64,000 bases of DNA from Flavobacterium frigoris (GCF_900111075.1 NZ_FOFZ01000018.1:1-64000); one strand, 5' to 3'. Positions 8,761 through 18,382 are shown, counted from the stretch's first letter. Translations and numbers: made by a program. Notes: a model not told the origin generated them from the sequence alone.

Positions 8761-8795
8761 CCTCGATTTATATAAAATTAAATCGAGGGTTTTTT
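8761..8795 (+). terminator. terminator after quinone oxidoreductase gene
   Basis: CCTCGATTTA (8761-8770) pairs perfectly with TAAATCGAGG (8779-8788), followed by GTTTTTT. The converging minus-strand FAD gene has its stop codon at 8778-8780, so the last codons of that gene lie inside the same hairpin, which probably works in both directions. Confidence 0.85.
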
Positions 8796-10352
8796 ATGTA
8801 GACTTTCGCCAATCATCAAGGCACATTTCTCGCCATCAATAGCAGCCGAAATAATTCCACCCGCATAACCTGCTCCTTCTCCACAAGGATACAATCCTTT
8901 TATCTGTAGATGTTCGTAGGTAATTGGGTCTCTTGGGATTCGTACAGGTGACGATGTTCTTGATTCTGGTGCATGCAATATCGCGTCGTTAGTCAAATAC
9001 CCACGCATGGATTTCCCAAATTCAGAAAAGCCCTCCCTTAAAATCTGAGTTAAAAAACCTGGAAAAACTTGACCCATTTCTACTGATGTAGTTCCAGGAA
9101 CATAAGAGGTTTTCGGAATTTCCGAAGAAACTTTACTTTGTGTAAAATCAATCATGCGTTGCGCGGGAACTTTTTGGCTTTCCCCAGCCAAATGCCATGC
9201 TTTTTGCTCGATACTTTTTTGAAACTCCATTCCGGCAAGAGCTCCATATTTTGCGAAAGGCTTAAAATCTTCCAGCTTCAATTCGACTACAATACCAGAA
9301 TTTGCCGTAGCTTGATCTCTTTTTGAAGGAGACCAACCATTAGTCACCACTTCACCAGGACTTGTCGCACAAGGCGCAATCACACCGCCGGGACACATAC
9401 AAAAGGAATACATTCCTCTGCCTCCCACTTGCTTCACAATACTATAAGGCGCCGGTGGCAAAAGTTCGCCCCGATAATCACAGCTATACTGAATACTGTC
9501 AATTAAGGATTGCGGATGCTCTGCTCTAACGCCCAAGGCAAAAGGTTTCGCCTCAATAAATATCTTTTTCCTATCTAATAATTCAAAAATATCTCTTGCA
9601 GAATGCCCCGTAGCCAAAATCATTTTATTGGCTAAAATCGTATCTCCCTTTTGGGTTACGATTCCTTGAACTTCATTATTTTTTACTAAAACATCAGTCA
9701 CACGGGTTTCGAACAGCACTTGCCCGCCACACTCGATGATTTTCTCTCGAATATCCCGAATAATTTGAGGTAATTTATTGGTTCCAATGTGTGGATGTGC
9801 TTCTATTAAAATATCTGGAGTAGCACCATACGCCACTAATAATTCCAAAATTCGAGTTACATCACCTCTTTTTTTAGATCGTGTATATAATTTTCCGTCA
9901 GAATACGTTCCTGCTCCGCCTTCTCCAAAGCAATAATTAGAATCTTCATTTACAAGATGATCTACATTGATCGCCTTCAAGTCACGACGGCGGCCACGAA
10001 CATCTTTCCCTCTTTCGATCACTATTGGCTTTAAGCCCAATTCAATAAGCTGCAAGGCGGCAAAAAGTCCGGCAGGCCCAGCCCCAACAACAATTACTTC
10101 TTGAGCGTTTGCTACATTTCCGTAATCAGGAAGTTGTATTTTATTTTCTTCAAAAGGCTCTCCTTTCAAATAAACCGTCACTTTCAGATTGATTTTAATT
10201 GCTTTTTGACGTGCATCAATAGAACGCTTTAAAATAGAAACATGCTGAATTTCTTTTGGAGAAATCTTTAGCAGTTTTCCAAGGTATTCCTTTAGCAACA
10301 TTTCGTTTGCAGCAATTTCCGGAGAGACTTGTAATAGGTGTTCTTGAGGCAT
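8778..10352 (-). CDS. FAD-dependent oxidoreductase, COG2509 type
   Basis: A 524-residue flavoprotein. An N-terminal domain of about 80 residues precedes the dinucleotide-binding motif VVGAGPAGLFAAL (about 88-100). A GEGGAGTYSDGKLYTR segment and a C-terminal GLYPCGEGAGYAGGI segment are typical of the uncharacterised COG2509 dehydrogenases. The substrate is unknown; the family name rests on recognition of these segments. The C-terminal six codons run into the shared terminator hairpin. It is monocistronic. Confidence 0.88.
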   Translation of the reverse strand: MPQEHLLQVSPEIAANEMLLKEYLGKLLKISPKEIQHVSILKRSIDARQKAIKINLKVTVYLKGEPFEENKIQLPDYGNVANAQEVIVVGAGPAGLFAALQLIELGLKPIVIERGKDVRGRRRDLKAINVDHLVNEDSNYCFGEGGAGTYSDGKLYTRSKKRGDVTRILELLVAYGATPDILIEAHPHIGTNKLPQIIRDIREKIIECGGQVLFETRVTDVLVKNNEVQGIVTQKGDTILANKMILATGHSARDIFELLDRKKIFIEAKPFALGVRAEHPQSLIDSIQYSCDYRGELLPPAPYSIVKQVGGRGMYSFCMCPGGVIAPCATSPGEVVTNGWSPSKRDQATANSGIVVELKLEDFKPFAKYGALAGMEFQKSIEQKAWHLAGESQKVPAQRMIDFTQSKVSSEIPKTSYVPGTTSVEMGQVFPGFLTQILREGFSEFGKSMRGYLTNDAILHAPESRTSSPVRIPRDPITYEHLQIKGLYPCGEGAGYAGGIISAAIDGEKCALMIGESLHKKPSI

Positions 10353-10451
10353 TTTTGAGTGATAATTCGGTTATCTATTCCTTGTCTTTATCGAAAAACA
10401 AAGTGCAAAAATAGTATTTTGAAGTGGATTTGATTGTTTGTTTTGTCGGTA

Positions 10452-10484
10452 ATTGTTTTTCGTCTTCTAAACTTTGTAACTTTG
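10452..10484 (+). promoter_or_regulatory. promoter of the 82-residue protein gene
   Basis: TAACTTTG (10477-10484) matches TAnnTTTG, with ATTG at 10452-10455 as a partial -33 element 21 bases upstream. The ATG is 27 bases downstream of the -7 box. Confidence 0.65.
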
Positions 10485-10510
10485 CCTCTTGAACCTTATA
10501 CTAATTTAGC

Positions 10511-10759
10511 ATGTCTAGACAAATAAAACTAATATGGGATTTCCGTGGCCCTGCTTCGGCAAAAACTGCTGAACATCACGAAATTCACTTAAAAGAATAT
10601 ATAGCAATAGAAAAGTTGCCTTTAAATATTACCGGTTTTACAATTCAAGGCGAAATGCAGGCTATTGCTTTTATGGTCGTTACTGATGAAAACATGATTC
10701 AAGTACGTGATGCCTTGAAACCACATCGTGGTGAACTTTATGAAGAAAGTAATCAGTAG
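10511..10759 (+). CDS. small conserved protein, unknown function
   Basis: An 82-residue soluble protein beginning MSRQIKLIWDFRGP and ending in a region with DALKPHRGELYEE. There is a central HHEIHLKEY segment with three His that could be structural or metal-binding, which is speculation. It has its own promoter and a downstream hairpin terminator, so it is a real transcription unit. I recognise the type as a small Bacteroidota protein but not a function. Confidence 0.78.
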   Translation: MSRQIKLIWDFRGPASAKTAEHHEIHLKEYIAIEKLPLNITGFTIQGEMQAIAFMVVTDENMIQVRDALKPHRGELYEESNQ

Positions 10760-10768
10760 TCAGTAATT

Positions 10769-10839
10769 AGTATTCAGTTTACTGTATTTCTGAACACTAA
10801 ATTCTGCAAACTGATTACTGTAAACTGAATACTTTTTTT
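10769..10839. terminator. long-loop hairpin between converging genes
   Basis: A perfect 14-bp stem pairs AGTATTCAGTTTAC (10769-10782) with GTAAACTGAATACT (10820-10833), followed by at least six T. The loop of 37 nt contains further related phrases. It lies between the converging 82-residue gene and recQ and probably terminates at least the plus-strand transcript. Confidence 0.75.
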
Positions 10840-13033
10840 AATTCGCGACTTCGCTGATAAATTTTATTCGCATTAAGCGCAATTCATCAATGTCGTAATC
10901 CCCTTCAAATTCTTTTAAGGCCCCTTCTATCTTATCTGATTCTGATTCCATAAAATAATCATAAATCTCCTCTTGCTGATCATCATCAAGCATTTCATCG
11001 ACCCAATATTTGATATTCAATTTAGTCCCTGAATAGACAATTTGCTCCATTTCCTTAAGCAAGGCTTCCATTGTCAACCCTTTCGCTTTAGCGATATCAT
11101 CTAAAGACAATTTTCTGTCGACATTTTGAATAATATATAATTTCATGGCTGACTTGATTCCTGTCGATTTTACAACCAAATCATCTGGCCGTATAATCTC
11201 ATTATCTATCACATAACGATTTATTAATTCGACAAATTCGGCACCATATTTCTTCGCTTTTCCTTCTCCGACTCCATGAATATTTATCAATTCATGGAGA
11301 GAAATAGGATATTTTAAGGCCATATCTTCAAGTGAAGGGTCTTGAAAAACAACAAATGGCGGTACTCCCAGCTTTTTAGATGCTTTTTTACGCAAATCAC
11401 GCAACATACCCATCAACACTTCATCTATTGCTCCCGAAGATTTAGATGCACTTACAATTGCTTCGTCTCCGGCTTCATTGTATTCATGATCTTCAGACAT
11501 CATAAAAGAACTTGGTTTTTTAATAAAATCCAATCCTTTACCTGTTATTTTTACGATACCATAGGTTTCAATATCTTTAGATAAATAGCCTCCCACAAGC
11601 ACTTGTCTCAATAAGGCCATCCAATATTTCTCATCAAAAGCAACACCACAACCGAAAAAAGATTGAGAATCAGTTCTATGTGCTTTTATTACAGCATTGA
11701 CTCTGCCAATTAAGGTAAAAACAATCTCTTTAGATTTATATAAATGCTTCGTATCTCGTACTACTTCTAGTAATTTCACAACCTGATCTTTGGCTTCTAC
11801 TTTCGCTTTTGGATTTCTTACATTGTCATCCATATCAGCACCCTCACCAGTTTTACTGTCGAATTCCTCACCAAAATAATGGAGTAAAAACTTTCTTCTT
11901 GACATAGAAGTTTCTGCATAGGCCACTACTTCTTGTAGTAAAGCAAACCCAATTTCCTGTTCGGCAACCGGTTTACCAGACATAAATTTTTCTAGCTTTT
12001 CTACATCTTTATACGAATAGTAAGCCAGACAATGTCCTTCTCCACCGTCTCTACCGGCACGACCCGTTTCTTGATAATAACTTTCCAGTGATTTTGGAAT
12101 ATCATGATGAATTACAAAACGAACATCTGGTTTATCAATTCCCATCCCAAAAGCAATCGTCGCTACCACTACATCTACATCTTCCATAAGAAACATGTCC
12201 TGATGTCTTGCACGTGTTTTTGCGTCTAATCCGGCATGATAAGGAACGGCACTAATTCCGTTAACTTGTAATACATGAGCAATGGCTTCCACTTTTTTAC
12301 GGCTAAGGCAATAAATAATTCCAGACTTCCCTTTGTGCTGATTTATAAAACGAATAATATCTGATTCAACATTTTTTGTTTTTGTGCGTACCTCATAATA
12401 TAGATTAGGCCTGTTAAATGATGCTTTAAAAGTAGTTGCGTCACACATATCTAAATTTTTCAGAATATCTTCCTGAACTTTTGGAGTAGCGGTAGCGGTA
12501 AGACCAATGACTGGTACATCACCTAATTGTTTAATGATGTTTTTTAGATTTCTGTATTCTGGCCTGAAATCATGCCCCCACTCGGAGATGCAATGCGCTT
12601 CATCAATCGCTACAAAAGATATGGTTACATTTTTAAGAAAGTTGACATTTTCCTCTTTTGTCAAAGATTCTGGCGCAACATAGAGCAACTTCGTTAATCC
12701 AGAAGTAATATCCGCTTTAACTTGAGCAATTTCTGTTTTTGTCAGTGATGAGTTTAAAACATGGGCAATACCTCTTTCTGTAGATAAACTCCTAATGGCA
12801 TCTACTTGGTTTTTCATTAAAGCAATCAAAGGAGAAACAACGATTGCTGTTCCTTCCTGAATTAAAGCGGGGAGTTGATAACAGAGCGATTTACCACCGC
12901 CTGTAGGCATAATTACAAATGTATTTTGTTTATTGAGTAAACTTTTAATCACCTGTTCTTGCAGCCCCTTAAATTGGCTAAAGCCAAAATATTTCTTTAA
13001 TTCTTTATGGATATCAATTTCATTTGAATTCAT
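10838..13033 (-). CDS. recQ: ATP-dependent DNA helicase RecQ
   Basis: A 731-residue superfamily 2 3'-5' helicase for recombination and fork repair. Walker A is TGGGKS (44-49) and the DEAH box is at 144-147, within IDEAHCISEWGHDFRPEY. Motif VI is seen as YYQETGRAGRDG. A RQC zinc/winged-helix region follows, though the usual four-Cys zinc site is not obvious, then an HRDC-like region (about 535-615) and an extra C-terminal acidic tail of about 110 residues found in Bacteroidota RecQ. It is divergent from kdsD, with starts close together. Confidence 0.95.
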   Translation of the reverse strand: MNSNEIDIHKELKKYFGFSQFKGLQEQVIKSLLNKQNTFVIMPTGGGKSLCYQLPALIQEGTAIVVSPLIALMKNQVDAIRSLSTERGIAHVLNSSLTKTEIAQVKADITSGLTKLLYVAPESLTKEENVNFLKNVTISFVAIDEAHCISEWGHDFRPEYRNLKNIIKQLGDVPVIGLTATATPKVQEDILKNLDMCDATTFKASFNRPNLYYEVRTKTKNVESDIIRFINQHKGKSGIIYCLSRKKVEAIAHVLQVNGISAVPYHAGLDAKTRARHQDMFLMEDVDVVVATIAFGMGIDKPDVRFVIHHDIPKSLESYYQETGRAGRDGGEGHCLAYYSYKDVEKLEKFMSGKPVAEQEIGFALLQEVVAYAETSMSRRKFLLHYFGEEFDSKTGEGADMDDNVRNPKAKVEAKDQVVKLLEVVRDTKHLYKSKEIVFTLIGRVNAVIKAHRTDSQSFFGCGVAFDEKYWMALLRQVLVGGYLSKDIETYGIVKITGKGLDFIKKPSSFMMSEDHEYNEAGDEAIVSASKSSGAIDEVLMGMLRDLRKKASKKLGVPPFVVFQDPSLEDMALKYPISLHELINIHGVGEGKAKKYGAEFVELINRYVIDNEIIRPDDLVVKSTGIKSAMKLYIIQNVDRKLSLDDIAKAKGLTMEALLKEMEQIVYSGTKLNIKYWVDEMLDDDQQEEIYDYFMESESDKIEGALKEFEGDYDIDELRLMRIKFISEVAN

Positions 13034-13066
13034 TCTTTATTGTATGGTATTATGTGGTATTTTGTA

Positions 13067-13074
13067 TAAATTTG
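13067..13074 (+). promoter_or_regulatory. -7 box upstream of kdsD
   Basis: TAAATTTG fits TAnnTTTG. A transcript from here would begin near 13080, downstream of the ATG at 13024, which argues that the long N-terminal reading is wrong and the TTG at 13129 is used. Confidence 0.6.
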
Positions 13075-13128
13075 CACCATATAAAGATACAACTTTCTTT
13101 TACACTCACAAATTTAAAATATTCTGTT

Positions 13129-14094
13129 TTGATTTCTAAAGAAAATATTTTGGCTATTGCCAAAAAAACCATACTTACTGAGAGTGAAGCTATTAAAAAA
13201 CTGACAGACTTTCTTGACGAAAATTTCTCAAAAGCTACACAAGCAATTTACAATTCCAAGGGACGATTAATCGTTACCGGAATAGGAAAAAGCGCCATCA
13301 TTGCCCAGAAAATGGTCGCTACCTTTAATTCAACTGGGACGCCTTCTATGTTTCTTCATGCCTCTGAAGCCATTCATGGTGATTTAGGGATGGTACAAAA
13401 TGAGGATATTATTATATGTATCTCCAAAAGCGGAAACAGTCCAGAAATAAAGGTTTTAGTCCCTCTTTTAAAGCGTTTTGGAAACACATTGATCGCCATA
13501 ACTGGAAATATGACCTCTTTCCTTGCAAAAGGTTCTGATTTTGTGTTGAACACCACTGTAGAAAAAGAAGCTTGCCCGATTAACTTAGCGCCTACTAGCA
13601 GCACAACTGCACAGCTTGTTATGGGTGATGCTATTGCAGTTTGCCTAATGGAAATCAGAAATTTTAAACCAGAGGATTTTGCTAAATATCATCCTGGAGG
13701 TGCTTTGGGCAAAAAATTATTACTCAAGGTTAAAGACATGTTAGAGCATACTTTAAAACCAATGGTTTCACCTGATACCCCAATCAAAAAAGTTATTTTT
13801 GAAATCTCAGAGAAACGCCTTGGTGTTACCGCAGTTATTGAAAACGATAAAGTTATCGGAATTATAACCGATGGTGACATACGAAGAATGTTGAACGAAA
13901 GAGATTCATTTTCAGAATTAACTGCGAAGGACATTATGACTAAAAATCCAAAATTAATTCAATCCAACGATATGGTTGTTGACGCATTGAATATTCTCGA
14001 AGATTTCTCTATTACACAATTAGTCGTGGTAGACCATGGCGAGTACAAAGGCGTTTTACATTTACACGATATTTTAAAAGAAGGAATAGCATAA
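13129..14094 (+). CDS. kdsD: D-arabinose-5-phosphate isomerase (KpsF/GutQ family)
   Basis: A 321-residue isomerase converting ribulose-5-phosphate to arabinose-5-phosphate, the first step of Kdo synthesis for LPS. An N-terminal SIS sugar-isomerase domain (GIGKS, ASEAIHGDLG, CISKSGNSPE) is followed by two CBS domains (about 205-320). I use the TTG at 13129 (read as M-ISKEN): the frame is open to 13024, but that stretch is hydrophobic, unlike the family, and overlaps the promoter. The stop overlaps the tatC start (TAATG), so the two are coupled. Confidence 0.9.
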   Translation: MISKENILAIAKKTILTESEAIKKLTDFLDENFSKATQAIYNSKGRLIVTGIGKSAIIAQKMVATFNSTGTPSMFLHASEAIHGDLGMVQNEDIIICISKSGNSPEIKVLVPLLKRFGNTLIAITGNMTSFLAKGSDFVLNTTVEKEACPINLAPTSSTTAQLVMGDAIAVCLMEIRNFKPEDFAKYHPGGALGKKLLLKVKDMLEHTLKPMVSPDTPIKKVIFEISEKRLGVTAVIENDKVIGIITDGDIRRMLNERDSFSELTAKDIMTKNPKLIQSNDMVVDALNILEDFSITQLVVVDHGEYKGVLHLHDILKEGIA

Positions 14095-14900
14095 TGGCAA
14101 AGAAAAACCAAAACGAAATGTCGTTTTTAGATCATCTTGAAGATTTAAGATGGTTATTAGTACGTAGTACAATAGCAATAATAATTATGGCTTTTGCCAC
14201 TTATTTTTTTAGTGATTACTTATTTGACACCATTATATTTGGGCCCACCAGACCTTCATTCTTTACCTATCATTTTTTCTGTGACCTATCCCATTCATTG
14301 GGATTTGCAGATAGTATTTGTATTACTGAAATGCCGTTTATCATTCAGAATACAGAGATGGAAGGACAAGTAAATGTATTTATCTGGGTCTGTATTCTGG
14401 CCGGTTTTATTCTAAGTTTCCCTTATATCCTATGGGAAATATGGAAATTTATCAGTCCTGCACTTTATGTAAACGAAAAGAAAAACGCCAAAGCATTCAT
14501 CTTTTTTTCATCACTACTTTTCTTTATCGGAGTATTATTTGGCTATTTTGTAGTGATTCCCATGTCAGTAAACTTCGTCGCTACCTTTACAGTCAGTCCT
14601 GTAGTACTCAATCAATTCACACTTGATTCTTATATCGGAATGGTAAAAACATCCGTGCTGGCAAGTGGATTGTTTTTTGAATTACCTATTATCATCTATT
14701 TCTTGACAAAACTAGGACTTGTAAGCCCTGAATTTTTAAGAACCTATAGAAAATATGCAATTGTACTTGTTCTTATTATAGCTGCCATCGTAACGCCGCC
14801 AGATGTAGTAAGCCAAACTATTGTTGCAATTCCAATGTTACTAATCTATGAAGCAAGTATCTTTATCTCGGTATTTGTATCTAAAAATAAAAAAGAATAA
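14094..14900 (+). CDS. tatC: Sec-independent protein translocase subunit TatC
   Basis: A 268-residue inner-membrane protein forming the twin-arginine translocase receptor. The conserved N-terminal FLDHLEDLRWLL segment precedes the first membrane helix; six hydrophobic helices can be followed to about residue 260. The central SPALY..EK segment is also present. No tatA/B gene lies in the window. It overlaps kdsD by one base and is followed after 2 bases by the AhpD-like gene, so these form an operon. Confidence 0.95.
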   Translation: MAKKNQNEMSFLDHLEDLRWLLVRSTIAIIIMAFATYFFSDYLFDTIIFGPTRPSFFTYHFFCDLSHSLGFADSICITEMPFIIQNTEMEGQVNVFIWVCILAGFILSFPYILWEIWKFISPALYVNEKKNAKAFIFFSSLLFFIGVLFGYFVVIPMSVNFVATFTVSPVVLNQFTLDSYIGMVKTSVLASGLFFELPIIIYFLTKLGLVSPEFLRTYRKYAIVLVLIIAAIVTPPDVVSQTIVAIPMLLIYEASIFISVFVSKNKKE

Positions 14901-14902
14901 TT

Positions 14903-15256
14903 ATGGCTGCTATTATTGAAGAATTTAATGAATACCGTTCTAGAATGAACGAAAAATTACTGGCTGACAACAACAAAATAGTGAAACGTATTTTCAACCT
15001 TGACACTAATGCGTATGCTGCTGGTGCTCTTGATGTGAAAACAAAAGAACTATTGGGCCTAGTAGCTTCGGCTGTTTTACGTTGTGACGATTGTGTAAAA
15101 TACCATTTGGAAACCAGTCATAAAATTGGAGTAACGAAAGACGAAATGATGGAAGCAATGGGAATTGCAACCTTAGTTGGTGGAACCATCGTAGTACCTC
15201 ATTTACGTAGAGCGTATGAGTTCTGGGAAGCATTAGAAGAAACCACAACAAAATAA
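14903..15256 (+). CDS. carboxymuconolactone decarboxylase / AhpD-like protein
   Basis: A 117-residue protein of the CMD/AhpD fold. The redox-type motif C61-x-x-C64-x3-H68 (RCDDCVKYH) is intact, favouring a thiol-disulfide or peroxidase-linked role over decarboxylation. It follows tatC by 2 bases and precedes lptB, as the third gene of a kdsD-tatC-cmd-lptB run. The reaction is not known for this subfamily. Confidence 0.9.
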   Translation: MAAIIEEFNEYRSRMNEKLLADNNKIVKRIFNLDTNAYAAGALDVKTKELLGLVASAVLRCDDCVKYHLETSHKIGVTKDEMMEAMGIATLVGGTIVVPHLRRAYEFWEALEETTTK

Positions 15257-15418
15257 CACTCTTCTTTTTGATTAAAAAGTAGTTCCTGACCTTGTTAGGC
15301 CAATAACTAAACTTGGGAAGAAACTAAATAATTGTTAATAGGGTTATTTCTTAATTTGGTTATTCGTTTATTTGAAACGATTAACCAAATTAAACGATTA
15401 ACGTTTAAACCAAAGCAT

Positions 15419-16159
15419 ATGATTTTAAGAGCTGAGAATTTAGTAAAAACATACAAAGGCAGAAGTGTCGTAAAGGGAATTTCGGTCGAAGTAAATCAAG
15501 GTGAAATCGTTGGTCTGCTAGGTCCTAACGGTGCTGGAAAAACAACTTCTTTCTATATGATTGTAGGATTGGTTAAACCAAATTCAGGTAACATTTATCT
15601 TGACGATTTAAATATTACCGATTATCCTATGTACAAAAGGGCGCAGCAAGGAATTGGCTATTTAGCACAAGAAGCCTCTGTTTTTAGAAAATTAAGCATC
15701 GAAGACAATATCTTGAGTGTTTTACAACTAACTACCCTTTCTAAAGAAGAGCAAGTTGCCAAAATGGAAAGCCTAATCGATGAATTTAGTTTAGAGCACA
15801 TCCGCACAAATCGAGGTGATTTACTGTCTGGAGGAGAACGTCGTCGTACCGAAATTGCACGATGCCTAGCTACCGACCCTAAATTTATCCTGCTGGACGA
15901 ACCTTTTGCTGGTGTCGATCCCGTTGCTGTAGAAGACATTCAAAGAATTGTAGCGCAATTAAAAAATAAAAATATCGGAATTCTCATCACGGATCACAAC
16001 GTACAGGAAACCTTAGCTATTACTGATAAAACTTACCTTATGTTTGAAGGAGGAATTCTAAAAGCAGGAGTGCCAGAAGAATTAGTAGAAGATGAAATGG
16101 TACGTCGCGTGTACCTAGGACAGAATTTCGAATTGAGAAAGAAAAAAATCGAGTTTTAA
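15419..16159 (+). CDS. lptB: LPS export ABC transporter ATPase
   Basis: A 246-residue cytosolic ATPase that powers lipopolysaccharide extraction from the inner membrane with LptFG. Walker A GPNGAGKT (35-42), Q-loop Q84, signature LSGGE (136-140) and Walker B FILLDEP (156-162) are intact. I use the ATG at 15419 (MILRAENLVK): the 29 upstream in-frame residues from 15332 are not family-like. Grouping with kdsD fits a role in LPS assembly. A GC-rich hairpin follows at 16164-16194. Confidence 0.95.
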   Translation: MILRAENLVKTYKGRSVVKGISVEVNQGEIVGLLGPNGAGKTTSFYMIVGLVKPNSGNIYLDDLNITDYPMYKRAQQGIGYLAQEASVFRKLSIEDNILSVLQLTTLSKEEQVAKMESLIDEFSLEHIRTNRGDLLSGGERRRTEIARCLATDPKFILLDEPFAGVDPVAVEDIQRIVAQLKNKNIGILITDHNVQETLAITDKTYLMFEGGILKAGVPEELVEDEMVRRVYLGQNFELRKKKIEF

Positions 16160-16163
16160 AGAC

Positions 16164-16196
16164 CTCCCCCCCCGATCCCCTCCGAAGGAGGGGGTG
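16164..16196. repeat. GC-rich hairpin downstream of lptB
   Basis: CCCCTCC (16177-16183) pairs with GGAGGGG (16187-16193) across GAA, preceded by a C run. A near-identical element lies just past the stop of the wzm-like gene at 50893-50925, in the same orientation relative to that gene. It stands out strongly from the AT-rich surroundings. Confidence 0.7.
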
Positions 16197-16402
16197 ACTG
16201 GATGTTACAAAAAAACACTATTAAGAATAATTGAGCAAGGAAGGCTCTCGATACTCTCGCCCCCTTCCGAAGCACTAAACTATAGAACTACTAAAAGCTA
16301 TTGAGTACATTTCTTGATTCTTATGAAGCTTAGGAACAAATATATTTTCCTTGACACAACTTTAGCAACCAAAAAATTCTTAATCTAAAAACTAACCCTA
16401 CA

Positions 16403-16636
16403 ATGAATCAAAACGAAAAACCAAGCAAAGAAACTTTAGAGAAATGGCACAAAGACCCTAACAATTGGAAGTTGGGAATCTTTTATTACAACAAAGAAGA
16501 CAAACGAATTTTACCACCAAAAAGAATGGCTTGGGCTGGATGGACTGTTAATTTTGCAAATGCGATTTCAGTAGCCGTATTTATAATTGTACTAATCATT
16601 ATAATTGGAATTACTTTTTTCGCTCCAAAAAAATAA
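16403..16636 (+). CDS. small membrane protein, DUF5808-like
   Basis: A 77-residue protein with a soluble N-terminal part containing DPNNWKLGIFYYN and PPKRMAWAGWTVNFAN, then one hydrophobic helix (about 53-73) and a short Lys-rich end. The WKLGIFYYNKEDKR pattern resembles DUF5808, which is recognition and not a search. It is likely anchored in the inner membrane with a cytosolic N-terminus. Function unknown; monocistronic. Confidence 0.75.
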   Translation: MNQNEKPSKETLEKWHKDPNNWKLGIFYYNKEDKRILPPKRMAWAGWTVNFANAISVAVFIIVLIIIIGITFFAPKK

Positions 16637-16661
16637 TCCTAATCTTAGTAACTAAATCGCG

Positions 16662-17525
16662 TTATTCAATGGTAATAAATCGCAACTGCTGCAAATCACC
16701 ATTATAGATATTTACATCAACATTGCCTTTTATTCCAGAAACAGAAGCTTTTTCAGTGAATTGCCAAAACAACCAATCCTCTTCTATATTCTCACGATAG
16801 AAATTATAGTTGGCAATCCAAAAAAGATAATCACTAAATTCTTCTTTTAAAAAATCGTCATAATATCTTTCACCGGTATAAATAATAGGTTTTACTTTAT
16901 AATGTTCCTCTACCTTTTTTAACCATCTTTTTAGCCCCACTTTTAGTCGCTCCACAGACTGATTTTCAGGTAGTTTTTCAATATCCAGAACAGGAGGTAA
17001 ATCTCCTTTTCTTAAAGTTACTGTTTTAATAAAAAGTTCAGCTTGTTCTATAGAATTTTCGTTAGGACGATAGTAATGATAGGCTCCTCGAATCAGTTTG
17101 TTTTTTTTGGCGCCAAGCCAATTGTCATCAAATTGCTTATCCAATCGGTCACTACCCACAGTAGCACGAATAAATACAAAGTGCACGGGATATTTATTTT
17201 CTAAGGTATCAACATCCATCCAGCTGATTTTTCCTTGATATTCAGAAACATCAAGTCCAATTGCTTTTCCTTCATGCTTATCTAAAACCTGGTAATTTCT
17301 AACATCTGAAATGCGCTTGTCCTCCGCTTCCTGTTGCAAAACCTTACTTGATTTAAAACTAAAATAATAGGCTAGACCATTTCGATAATGGTACCCCAGT
17401 CCTAAAAATAGAACTATAAAACAAGAACTGATTGTAAAACGCAACACCTTTCCAGAGAAAAAAGAAGCCTTCTTTTTAGTCCTGCGAGTTACAGGCGGCT
17501 TTCTTTTAACGCTTTTTTTTCTCAT
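16662..17525 (-). CDS. glycoside hydrolase family 25 lysozyme
   Basis: A 287-residue N-acetylmuramidase-type protein. A very basic N-terminus is followed by a single membrane helix (about 28-46) that anchors it facing the periplasm. The GH25 domain shows D92 in GLDVSEYQG and D181/E183 in VLDIEK, the expected catalytic acids, and ends with FWQFTEKASVSGIKGNVDVN. It likely acts in cell-wall turnover. Its start overlaps the 3' end of pssA by 20 bases, implying co-transcription. Confidence 0.92.
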   Translation of the reverse strand: MRKKSVKRKPPVTRRTKKKASFFSGKVLRFTISSCFIVLFLGLGYHYRNGLAYYFSFKSSKVLQQEAEDKRISDVRNYQVLDKHEGKAIGLDVSEYQGKISWMDVDTLENKYPVHFVFIRATVGSDRLDKQFDDNWLGAKKNKLIRGAYHYYRPNENSIEQAELFIKTVTLRKGDLPPVLDIEKLPENQSVERLKVGLKRWLKKVEEHYKVKPIIYTGERYYDDFLKEEFSDYLFWIANYNFYRENIEEDWLFWQFTEKASVSGIKGNVDVNIYNGDLQQLRFITIE

Positions 17526-18231
17526 CCAATAAAAATTTATTGCTCACTATTGACAGTAGTACATACCCAATGATGACCAATGGAATTCCTGCATATTGGA
17601 AAAAAATCAACAATAAAAAAGAAAGGAATAAAAAGACAATTTGGAGTGCATTATCCTTAAGGTTAAACTTTTTAATCTTCAAAGAAAACAGTGGAATCTC
17701 AGCATTCAAGATATAAGCACTAAAAAGTGTGATCACTAACAAAACCCATTGATTTGTCAAGATTTCGAGAACAACTAAAGAATCTGAATAATCTCTCACC
17801 AAAGGCAAACTTAAAATAAACAAAGCGTTAGCTGGCGTTGGCAACCCAATGAATGAATTCGTCTGACGGGTATCGATATTAAATACAGCCAATCGGTAAC
17901 AGGAACCCATGGTAATGATAAACCCTAGGTAAGGCATCATAAAGTGCGTTGAAATTTCATGTTGACTATTCGAAAGCAAAAAAAACATCACATATCCAGG
18001 TACTACTCCACTTGTAACCATATCTGCTAGCGAATCTAACTGTAAACCCAGCGGACCTGAGACTTTCAATAAACGCGCAAAAAAACCATCAAAAAAATCT
18101 AAAAAGATGCCTAGACAAACAAAATAAAAAGCCATTTCAAAATCGGACTGAGTCACAAAGACCATCGCGATACAGCCACATAGCAGATTAAGTAATGTTA
18201 TGGAATTAGGAATGTGTTTTTTAATGTTCAT
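17506..18231 (-). CDS. pssA: CDP-diacylglycerol-serine O-phosphatidyltransferase
   Basis: A 241-residue membrane enzyme making phosphatidylserine from CDP-diacylglycerol and serine, the route to phosphatidylethanolamine. The CDP-alcohol phosphotransferase motif DG-x2-AR-x8-G-x3-D-x3-D is complete (D48, G49, A52, R53, G62, D66, D70). Several hydrophobic helices follow. A TAAATTTG box at 18261-18268 on the minus strand is a possible -7 element. It overlaps the lysozyme gene. Confidence 0.93.
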   Translation of the reverse strand: MNIKKHIPNSITLLNLLCGCIAMVFVTQSDFEMAFYFVCLGIFLDFFDGFFARLLKVSGPLGLQLDSLADMVTSGVVPGYVMFFLLSNSQHEISTHFMMPYLGFIITMGSCYRLAVFNIDTRQTNSFIGLPTPANALFILSLPLVRDYSDSLVVLEILTNQWVLLVITLFSAYILNAEIPLFSLKIKKFNLKDNALQIVFLFLSFLLLIFFQYAGIPLVIIGYVLLSIVSNKFLLDEKKKR

Positions 18232-18382
18232 CGCAAATTAAAATTTAAAGTCTTAGCTGACAAATTTAATATAATAAGTGAATGCAGCACCCGTTTTTTA
18301 TAGAGATTATCAACAGTCCAAATAGCAATCCCATTTATTTAGCAAAAGAACGAACTAAGCTCAGCAAAATATTATATTTTTG

